Source: Priapulus caudatus (taxonomy: Eukaryota > Priapulida > Priapulimorpha > Priapulimorphida > Priapulidae). From it: DNA of 36,239 bases. Positions 11,349-20,800 of this stretch are shown here, piece after piece. The DNA lies in the NCBI RefSeq assembly GCF_000485595.1, contig NW_014577232.1, positions 153,915 through 190,153 on the forward strand, in the 5' to 3' direction. Under the pieces are notes generated by a model that saw nothing but the letters and a program-made list of their open reading frames with translations, ran no database searches and had not been told where the DNA came from. The number at the start of each line of letters is the position of its first letter. Position 1 is the stretch's first letter. The position numbers and the translations under genes were made by a program.

Positions 11349-12130
11349 TAGTGGCGGATATGTGTCTGAGGGTGCACTTCTGGAAAGAAGCATGAAAATT
11401 TGCTCGAGGGGGTTTTGAGTATGCTGATTTCAAAAATTTGCGGGAAACACGATGTCCACTCAACGTTTCCCGCCAAAAAATCAAAAATTAAAAAATGGCC
11501 GCCAGAAAAAATGTTTTTCCCCATAAATCAACTGTAAATGCCCCGATTACCATGCTCTGGTGGTATATACCTATTTTTTTGAGTCAAAGAATGCAATAAA
11601 ATACATGTCAAATATCATAAGATGTATCTTCCCCCCCAAAAAGTTGAAAAATTCAAAAATGCCGCCACAAAACACAGTTTTGCCTCATAAATCAGCTGTA
11701 AGTGCCCCAAGTACCATATCTGGTCTATATACATATGTTTTTGAGGTCAATCACCCCATAGAACGGGTTAGAACAAATGTGATCTATCATAACATCTTCC
11801 CGCAAAAAATTAAATCTAAAATGGCTGCCACAAACGCATTTCTTTGTCATAAAATGGCTATACGTGCCACGATTACCAGGATCTAGTTATCTGTACCTGT
11901 TTTTATGTCAAGGAACCCGATGGAAAACATGAAATATCCTAACATACATCTTCAAATTAAACAAAAACAATATAAAATGTATTTTTTAAGTCAAAGAACT
12001 GGGTAGAACACGTGAAAAATTATGATAAAAACTTATGTATGCCATCTATACTTCAGTTCATAATTTCTGTTACACTTTGGAAGGTACGCCTGCGCGCCCG
12101 CCAAAACGTCGTTCCATCAGATTTCATGAA
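11349..12130 (+). repeat. Left terminal inverted repeat with ~163 bp modules
   Basis: A tip segment of about 135 bp contains GGAAAGAAGCATGAAAATTT. Tandem modules follow, each with an ATGGC(N)GCCA-like palindrome (11495, 11659, 11821, and a degenerate one near 11984), then CATAAAT, GTGCC, GATTACCA, TTTTTGAGTCAA and ATCATAA. The spacings are 164, 162 and about 163 bases. The inner border shares AAGGTACGCCTGCG with the right arm. Confidence 0.85.
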
Positions 12131-12256
12131 GACGCAGTGCACGCAATAGAAGGCACGTGCGTATGCCGTGTAAAAGCAATTCAATGGTGTATCATGTATT
12201 AATTAAATGATCTCTGTCAGTGTCTCATATGATCAGATTTGCTTGCTTATTCTCTG

Positions 12257-13740
12257 TTACACTGTCCAACAGAAGCACATCTGTGTACACTCGAGATTTG
12301 CTTTGACACATTTGCATCTTTTTGTACATGACTTTTTGTATCCACATTTTAACAGTTCCTGCCTAGCTTTGGCTGCCTCTGGAAGAGTGGTTCCCCATGG
12401 AGTCCATGGGGAATCATCTGTCACTCTCTCAAAGCCCCATAAATCTGGCGATGGAACTTCAGGGTCTCTTATAAGTGACTGTCCCCAGTTGTGCCCTGCC
12501 TGATAAACTTTTCACATGCTGTTCCAGGGCATGCAACGTTAGGGGAATGTTTTCCATCTTACGGTTTTGAGTGATACTGCGTCCTGGCTTCATTCACATG
12601 GCTGAGTGCTGATGTTCGCTGATACAAGAGAACAACATATCTCTCTATTTGCTCCACGTCGTCGGGAATACCTGGCTTGGGAGAATGGATAACCGAGCAA
12701 AAATCGGTTTGAGATAAGGCATACTGCACCAAACAGCTCAAGCTGTTCTCTTTCCAATTCCATGGAAGGCAGGAACAGTATCCTGATATTGCGTGAAAGA
12801 ATAGAAGACCCCATGATGCATCGTTGTCTAATTCAGCTGCAATTAGGTGGCACTGGATGTAAAGTAGTTTAGCACCATGACCATGCAGATGACAGATGCT
12901 ATCAATATTTCCCAGTCATGTAAAACACTTGACACTGCGATAACACACCACACTCAGTATCTTGCATGTATCATCACGCTTGGTAAAACCATGATGGAAT
13001 AATGGGAAGCATAAAACGAAAGCCTGTGTCTGCTTCTTCGTAGAGTGCAGAACAAATCTGACAGATCAGCTGATGGAATGATACAGCATTCCGGCCATGT
13101 GTGAGTTTCTCGAGCTTCTTGGAGGATGGTTGAAACTCTGTATTGCATTGGCTAGAAGTTGAACACGCTGTCTTTGTTGCATCACAGAAAAAGAAAGTTC
13201 TTCCCAGTTAACCAGGAATCTTGGTGTTATTGTCCACCCAGGGATGATTACCAGATCCACAGGTCTCTGTCGTGTTTGTTGAGCCTTTAAGGCTGTCCTC
13301 CCTGTAGGACATCCAGACAACATCTACAACGAACAACGTCTTGATAGCATGTTGTTCTATATAGGAAAGAACACAATTGTAATAGTTAGGGAATGATTTT
13401 GGCAGAAACGTTGGACTTTTGGGTCAGCATACATGTGCACAATGCCAGCCACCGTCAACAATTTTGACATCAACATTTGGACACAATTCGCGTTTGTGGT
13501 ACAATGACTCAAAGCAATCCACTCAAGTTCAGATTTGCTTGTTTTGGCGCAGATACCATTTTGCGCCAACGATGATGCCAAGCATGAATTTCCTGTGCGA
13601 ATAAGCACATCCGTATCATTTCTTTTAGCTTGACACGATATATTAGCAGCCGTGAGAAGAGATGAACATAATGTGCAGGTTTGAAATATTGGGCAGTGGA
13701 CTTCGCAGGTTTCTTTTCCTAAACTAAGATTCAACAGAAG
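12257..13740 (-). pseudogene. Decayed transposon-borne protein of an invertebrate 'uncharacterized' family
   Basis: Fragments in several minus-strand frames lie in the order expected for one protein. VVDVVWMSYREDSLK is near 13340-13287 and TKIPG...NWEEL is near 13240-13190. YEEADTG is at 13040-13020, AFHGIGKRTAW at 12780-12749 and ERYVVLLYQRTSALSHVNEAR at 12640-12580. GHNWGQSLIRDPEVPSPDLW then leads into a cysteine-rich end (CGYKKSCTKRCKC) that stops at 12259-12257. I recognise this arrangement from many mollusc, annelid and cnidarian proteins annotated only as uncharacterized. Several frameshifts and stops separate the pieces, so no intact product is made. The EEAD motif, with DTDV in relatives, resembles acidic pairs of XPG/FEN1-type nucleases; that is inference. 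More of the N-terminus may lie between 13740 and 14200. Confidence 0.75.
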
Positions 13741-14339
13741 CAGATTGTCCTATGTATGGTGTTATCTGAATGCTAGTGAATGTTCCATGATTATGCCCGC
13801 AACAAATTTCTGGTACGTGCTTTGCCTTCTTCTGTCGGACCTTATATAATCTACCACCTACTCTTATTGGAACAATTATCTGTTTGGCTTATCAAGCAAG
13901 CTTCTTCACACTTGATATTGTTCACTGTGTGCCGTTCTGTGTTTCTTCCTTTTAATTGAATGTTTGTCAACATACTCCCATTAATAGTCCTAGCGTTTCT
14001 GGCCACTGCCACCAATCTACTGTCTCAGTGCCTGTTCATTTTCAGTCTGATTACCTATTACGCCTTCCATCTCCCTTCACCATTGCATTCAGCTGTTCAA
14101 TTGAACTGATCTATTGGGGCTATGCTGAAATTTGTCATTGGTTTTTCTGTGTCACAACGTTGCCTCTTGAGAAACTCTGGCATGTGTGGAGCTAGGCTGT
14201 TAATCTGCGAGCGGCAACTTGATCTCTCACAGTGAACCGTCATACCCAGCGAGCATTAGTGATTAGTGGTCAAGAGCGACATCCACTGAATAAAATTTCA
14301 AGTGACTCTACATAAGCAATCATATTTTTGTTCACGCAT

Positions 14340-14980
14340 GTGATCTAAGCAGAATGACGTTTTGGCAGGGCACGCAGGCGTACCTTTCAAGTGGTACAGA
14401 AATTATAAGCTGAAGCTATAAACATGCATTATTTTTCATCTGATTTTTCACATATGTTGTAACGAGTTCTTTGACCAAAACCAACATTTTATATGCTATC
14501 TGTATTAATTTGAATATTATTGTAGGATATCATGTTTTCGCATCGGGTTCCATGACATAAAAACTGGTTAGATACCTAGATCCTCGGTAATCGTGGACGA
14601 TCGCTATGGCCATTTTATGGCAAAGAAATGTCGTTTGTCGGCAGCTGCCTTTTCGATTAAATTTTTTGAGCGGGAAGATATATCTTATGATATTTGACAA
14701 GATTTTATTCGCAATCTTTACTCCAAAAACATAGGTATAGACGCCAAGATCATGATAATCGGGCACTTACAGACTGATTTATGCGCAAAAAACAATGTTT
14801 TCTGAGTGGCATGTTTTTAATTTTTTGATTTTTTGGCGAGAAACCGTTGGCATGACAATCGTGTTTCGCCGCAACTTTTGAATTTCACATATCAAAACCC
14901 CCTTAGAGCCAAATTTTCATGCTTCTTTCCAGCAGTGCAACACTTTAGTAAAAAATGTCAACATATCACGCGCCCCACTA
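14340..14980 (-). repeat. Right terminal inverted repeat, one module shorter
   Basis: Read on the minus strand it repeats the left arm: TAGTGGGGCG, GGAAAGAAGCATGAAAATTT, then modules at about 14813, 14650 and 14487 (spacing 163). It has one module fewer than the left arm, which accounts for the length difference. Substitutions between the arms are plentiful, so the arms are old relative to each other. Confidence 0.85.
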
Positions 14981-15599
14981 CACTGCAAGTGTTCGGTTAT
15001 ACCTTATTTTCCCGCTTTTATGTTTTTCAGCTTCTTTTTCCTCCTTATGTTCTACCTTATTTTCCTCTTCTGAAAGAGAGACACGGTTACATCTAAACAT
15101 GTAGATAACGCGAGGATCTGCAGTATTTTACAGAAATATGAGAACTTGATAAACGGTTTTGATGACTCCACAAAAAGGAACCATGCGGCTGCCGCTTACG
15201 TTACAATTAAATCTTGGTTAGCGAATACGAGCTACTTCGATTCACTAATATATTCTGATGCAACGCAAATGAATAATTATCAAACGCTAATATAAATCAG
15301 CAATGTTAAGCAGATTGCATCCACATAGACTAAGTTTTATCGCGAATGAAAGGTCAAACCGACAGTCCGACACTGATTACAGGTTGATAGTTCCATGCTG
15401 ATACGCTTTCTATAATTTATATCACCCTACCTGCTTGGGAATATACGCGACACAAGCCTTGCCACTCTTTGAACACCATTGATCCGTTGCTTCACACGCA
15501 CGAGACTTGCGCCCTGAGGCAAACTTCTTGTTGGTAACGCGCATAAACCTCATGGCGTGAATCCTATACCCGCCTCATGTTTGTGCGCAGGCGTGAGCG

Positions 15600-15640
15600 T
15601 CATGTGACCAGCTATATATATATATGAGAGAGAGATATAT

Positions 15641-15706
<66 letters not shown>

Positions 15707-15745
15707 ATATATATGTGTGGTGTGTGTGTGCGTGTGTGCACACAT
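15600..15745. repeat. Compound AT/AC/TTTA/TG microsatellite upstream of receptor exon 1
   Basis: (TA)n, a GA patch, (CA)n, (AT)n, seven TTTA units and (TG)n follow one another within 145 bp, ending about 75 bases before the start codon. The same string is at 29588-29720 in copy B, with different repeat counts. It would lie in the proximal promoter or a 5' intron of the guanylate cyclase gene. Confidence 0.9.
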
Positions 15746-15821
15746 AATCAAGTAAGGCTCGTAGCAAATACTCCCAGCAGGAACTGATTGCGTGGAGTGT
15801 CGACTATCTGGTCACACCATC

Positions 15822-16518
15822 ATGGCTTGTTCGGCGACGTGCATCGTTGTCGTCGGCGCTCTGCTGATCACCAGCGCGTGCTATGCCGTGGAAGAGCAAG
15901 ATGTGCTCACCGTCGGCGTGCTGCTGCCGTGGAGCGCCACCCGCCCGCTTGGCCCCTCGATCGCCTCCGCCGCGACGATCGCCATCGACGACATCAACGC
16001 CAACGCTAGTCTGCTGCCCGACAACACGCTGCGCTTCGTGTGGCTCGACACGCAATGCGACGAGAAGATGGGACTGCACGCCATCGTCAACATGTGGTCG
16101 CGTCGCCACGCCGACCACATACGCGGCTTCATCGGCCCGGGCTGCGACGTCGTCTGCGAGACGGCGGGGCTGCTGGCGTCGGCGTGGAACATGCCCATCG
16201 TGTCGTGGGGCTGCACTTCGAACCACCTCAGCGACAAGGACGCGTACAACACACTCGCCCGTGTCGTCGGCCCCTTCACCAGCGTGGCGCCGATCGGCGT
16301 CGCTGTGATGCACCGCTGGCGATGGAAGCGCGTCGGCATATTGGCAGCGGCCGACGTCAGCTGGCAACTAACGGCCGAGACGTTGAAGGTGCAGCTGATA
16401 GCCGGCGGTATCGACATCCCCTTCTTTCAGAGATTCGAGCACGGACACAAGCACATGACGAAGTTACAGAAGGCGCGACACTTGAACATAGTCCGACGAG
16501 CCAAGGACACAGTCCGCG
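15822..16518 (+). CDS. Receptor guanylate cyclase exon 1 (copy A, intact)
   Basis: 697 bases, 232 codons plus one base. The start codon sits in a strong context (ATCATGG, A at -3 and G at +4). The in-frame GTG at 15792 is not used as the start because the signal peptide begins exactly at the ATG. The donor is GTGCGT at 16519. The alternative GT at 16523 would break the phase with exon 2. The exon is GC-rich compared with its flanks. It may be preceded by a non-coding exon, since CTCCCAG lies at 15771-15777. Confidence 0.92.
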
Positions 16519-17497
16519 GTGCGTAACCATTGCGTATGTTGAGACAAGAGCATAAATTATCACATAAATAAACACATAAATAAGAGAATAGGTACACACT
16601 TTGGGATTAGTATAGTCATGCGATTTGAACCGTGATATTTCATCTGTAGCTACAAGCACGCACGCACACACATAGACGTGCACTTAATATTGCTGCATTA
16701 TACTTCCTATTTTGCTATTCCGCTCGATGTGAACAAACAATCGTGACCCATACATAGCCCATAGCAAGCTATTTGCGTGCTAAGCAAGCTATATCGTGAT
16801 CAATATTTCAAATCGCCCAGGTTTTTTGGATTTTTAACTAGTTGAGAAACAATCTTATCAGATAAGAATTTGAGGATACATTTAGTCCCGTTAGTACTTA
16901 CTTTTCATGTCAAAAATTTGCAACAATTTTTTTTACAAATACACACCATAAAAAATTCAATTTAAGCACGCGCGCAAACCTGCACACACCCCCCCCCCCG
17001 GACACACAAACATGCCCAAATAGGAAAGAGAAAAGTGAGGGGCTTTACAGTGTATTGTGTAGGGAATAATTTCATTCGTTTGTTCTAAAAGAAACCGGAG
17101 GCGGTAATGGTGACTTCTGCGTTTAGCGCATATATGTCCATTATCGAGTCGGGTGTCCATATTATATCCTATATCAAAGAACTGGCTAACTTCGTTATAT
17201 TGAGTACACTGTTAGGCAGCGTTATACGTTGGGAATAACGGTTCAGCTGTTTATGTACCACCAAATGCAAAGGCTCCAAATGCGCTAAATAAATTGGCTT
17301 GAATATTGCTGGGGGCACAAGCACTTTCAGTAATAAAATAATGGTAAACAAATACAGCTTGTATTTACGAACAAAGTCTTAATATTTACGTATTGTCTAT
17401 CGGCTAGTAATTCCACGCAAATGCCGTTGAAATGGTCCTGTAAAACAGGCAGTGGCGTGCGTGAGGTGGGACGGCGTGTTACAGAGGTATATAGGCT

Positions 17498-17538
<41 letters not shown>

Positions 17539-17765
17539 TGGTATGCTATGCTACGTGGGTAGGTACAATAGCATACACCAATTATTTGGGTTGAATGCTT
17601 CAACTGATTGTATAATTATTGAAGTTAAACGTTACATATAACTAATAATACTTACCTCCTACCCATTATTACCTATTATTACCTATTATTAGCTATTATT
17701 ATTATTATTATATTATTGGGTAATTGCACTAATGCATTTGCTTTTATCCTATGCATTTCCTTTTA

Positions 17766-17831
<66 letters not shown>

Positions 17832-20800
17832 GTGTGTGTGTGTCTGTCCGCTCGATATCTTTGCAACCGGAGGTAGAAACTTTAATCTTGGTCCACAGGT
17901 GCATCTTATGGAGCGGTAGAACCCTATTGATTTTGAGTGACCTTGACCCAAGGTCAAGGTCACAGAGTCATTAAGTATATTTCGAACATGATCATTTTGA
18001 GTAATATTTTACCAAGGTCAACGTCATCCATTAGAAGTAGCAACCTCGGCCTACAAAATATCACAGGTGTAGTGATCGCGTGTGCGGCGGATTCGCACTT
18101 CCCAGGTGCTTTCTAGACCAGTGCAAAGGTAGGAGCTGGGCATTGCTACGATGGCGCTTAAAGCTTCTTCAGCGATTTGCTGGTACTCAGGGATGCGTAG
18201 CAGTGATATCCAGAAGTCACTGTATGTCTCAAAAGTTCTGAAGTTAACCTTCTGGACGAGGTCGGTCTGCAGTTTGCAACATCTTTCGTCTTCGTCAGCC
18301 ACAAAAGGATTGATTATCCACTGCTTTTTGGCAATTCTCTGCTTCTCTTCTTCGGGAAAGTATTTGTTGAAATTCGATTGAAGCAGTGTGAGGTGGTCGA
18401 CCACCAATCTAGTTACTACTTGCTGCAACGACTCCTCTTCGTTCTCCATCACCCACCAGTTGGATCCTCGCATGAAAGTCTGTAGCTCAGTCCGAAAAAT
18501 CAGCATTCTCAGCCTTCCGTTTCCACTGTTCGATCTTCTTTTCGAAGCCGTGTACCTTGGAAATCGTAATGAACACGTCGCCTCAATTTCCTTGGAGTCC
18601 AAGGTTCAACTTGTTCAGGTGGCCGAAGACATCAGCCAAATAGGCCAGCCTGGAAACCCAAAAGTCATCTTGAAACAGCACAGCCTTCTCGTCTGCTTGC
18701 TCCGTGAAAAATACTGTCAATTCTTCTCTCAAAGCCAGAACTCGGTTCAGCACTTTCCCCCTTGATAACCAGCGAACGCCACTGTGGTAGAGCAGTTTCG
18801 AGAATTCGGCATCCATGTCCTTGCAAAGTTTACTGAACATCCGATGCTTCTTCGTGTTGGCTTTCACTGCATTCACGATCTTCACAACGTCCTCCAGTAC
18901 CAGTTCATTCTTCTCGGTCTTGTCCGATCCTATCGGCTTTGCAGCCAAGGCTTCTCTGTGAATCATACAGTGTGTGGCGACGCAAGTTGGCGACACAGCT
19001 TGGTTTTTTTGACAAGCCCGTTCACTCGTCCAGTCATTGCCGCTGCTCCGTCTGTGGTCATAGCCTTGCATTTATCCAATTGCACATCCCCTTCATCCAA
19101 GAACTCAGTCAGCTTGTCAAAAATTGCTTGCGCAGTGGTTTCGACTCTACCGGTACACAGCACGGTGGTCGACGAGAGTTCCCTTCTCCAAGTCGGGGAT
19201 ATGGCAATAAACGATCAACTGCACTTCGCCCGCTACATCTGTCGTTTCATCAAGTTGAAGACCGTAACAGACAGCTTGGTGTAGTTTCTTGAAAAGCTGA
19301 TCTTTCAAGTTATCAGCAACCATCTTGTCGCTGAGTGCGTGGCGTCAGTGTGCTTTTAAAATGCTTCATTAGGAAATTTTAGAAGAAGTCACAAAATCGC
19401 GTGACAGTTAACAAAATGTATAATGTTACTGTCCTTCCACATAGTCATGACCGTAAGCCATAAGTATGTTTAATCTAACACGCGACACATTCACAGATCA
19501 TATCGGGAGCCTATGTCCCCTATTAGAGCAATATTTGTCGATATATTAAGTCGTCATTGTTCTTGTATATAGCGTGAACATTTATATTTACGATGAATAG
19601 AGGCGTATTACTTTCCGATGTTTATTATTCATAAAACCGCAGCTTATGTACTCCTGCAACCTGGCCCTTCGTTACATGAAGCGCTGACTGCTAATTAAGA
19701 ATACCATTCATGGAATAAAATTATAGAACACAGGTGTAGAAGTAGAAATGGATGTTGACACTTTTATGATATTTTCATTAGACTTGTGAAAGAACAGCAC
19801 GCTCAATGCAGCTGAGCATGTTCATTGTATTGCCGGTAAATTACGTCGACTGCTCGCGTGGCGCAGCTATGGATTCCGTGCGCGGCCACATAGTGCAGTT
19901 TCGGCGGGGCAGGATACCATAGCTGTCAGCGCTGAATACTTCGTCGTAGAGAGCGTTCCGCGGTCGCGTGTCGGCCTTCTGAATCTGTTTGGCAGGGCAC
20001 TTCGGACATCAACATCCTCCTTTCGGCAACGCTTGCTCTAAAGTATCCCGTCTCAATTAGTGGTTGGCATATTCGAAGGCAAACTTGGTATTGTTTACTT
20101 TGAAGACATATTGTGGCGTTAGTTCTGTGGCGTGCAGTCGTGCGCTGCATGTATGTGTGTTCATTGTGCTTGTGACGCTATAAGGTACATAACTATAACG
20201 TCAATATATTATATATATATATATAATATATATATATTATATTACAGGCAGTGTATTCCAAATTNNNNNNNNNNNNNNNNNNNNNNNNNCCTTCTTGTCA
20301 CCGGCGCCGCTGTCAGTGTCCGGACAGACGCAAAGCGTAGTCCACCTTCATCACAGACTCCTCACTCCCGTGAATAATTTTCCAGCAGCAATCTTCAGGC
20401 AGGGCAGAACCACGCGCTCTCGGTATCGGTGTTATGGTCCGTTTCGCTTGCTATATCACGGGCATTTCCAGTGATTGCCTACAAGCGGCTTCTCCTTTTG
20501 GTACTCAACACACGCTTTCAAAGAGATGTGACTCCAGAACGCCTTAGCTCGGCTCGAACAAGCTTTTGCTCTTGTTCTGGTTGTTCGGGATGTTTAGTCT
20601 TGGGTGATACGGAGCGAGTTTAGATGAGCCAGGCTCCTCGTATTTTTGAACAATAACCAGCGAAAATTACCCTCGTGACTGTTTCCTAATCTCATTCACC
20701 CCCATTCACCCTATCTTCCATTCACCCCACTCCAAATTTATTCACCCTAGACAACGGCGCATGAAATAGAAGACCCAACCCAATACCCAGCGTCGGCACA

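Larger units (their letters stand above)
11349..14980. mobile_element. DNA transposon, 3632 bp, long modular TIRs, 3-bp CAC target duplication
   Basis: The ends are TAGTGGCGG... and ...CGCCCCACTA, flanked by CAC at 11346-11348 and 14981-14983. The matching block at 28.9 kb has a single CAC (28947-28949) joining the two flanks, so the limits are set by an empty site. The terminal inverted repeats are about 780 bp (left) and 640 bp (right). The core holds a decayed minus-strand gene. A 3-bp duplication plus a cysteine-rich, possibly XPG-like protein suggests the Academ superfamily; this assignment is inference from memory of that superfamily. A T next to CAC is shared, so a 4-bp target (CACT) cannot be excluded. 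Confidence 0.88.
10859..17830. repeat. Duplicated block, copy A (carries the intact receptor exon)
   Basis: 10859-11345 matches 28461-28946, and 14984 to about 17830 matches 28950 to about 32240, in the same orientation. The one large difference is the 3632 bp transposon in A. Within matched sequence the copies differ mainly by single-base insertions and deletions, very few substitutions. Copy A is the cleaner one, since its receptor exon is open. Likely explanations are two haplotypes placed in tandem by the assembly or a very recent segmental duplication. Confidence 0.85.
17840..20240. repeat. Dispersed repeat X, copy 2, interrupted by a hAT-derived insertion
   Basis: 17840-18114 matches 10405-10690 (CTGTCCGCTCGATATCTTTG through TTCGCACTTCCCAG). 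20063-20240 matches 10692-10850 (TTCGAAGGCAA, TTTGAAGACAT, TGCATGTATGTGTGTTCAT, then AT repeats). The 1.95 kb between them is extra sequence containing transposase remains. No convincing 8-bp target duplication is visible: CTTTCTAG on the left and TCAATTAG on the right agree at only five positions. Confidence 0.75.

Noticed and set aside
11349-14980. Interpretation as a CACTA (En/Spm) element because CACTA occurs at both borders
   Set aside because: The left CACTA overlaps the target copy and the right end is CCACTA in the wrong orientation. The empty site shows that the element tip is TAGTGG and the target CAC.
15804-16417. Long minus-strand frames of 178-187 codons
   Set aside because: They are shadows of the GC-rich receptor exon 1, which has clear homology in the sense frame.
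18388-19292. Plus-strand frames of 117-166 codons
   Set aside because: They are antisense to the hAT transposase remnant.
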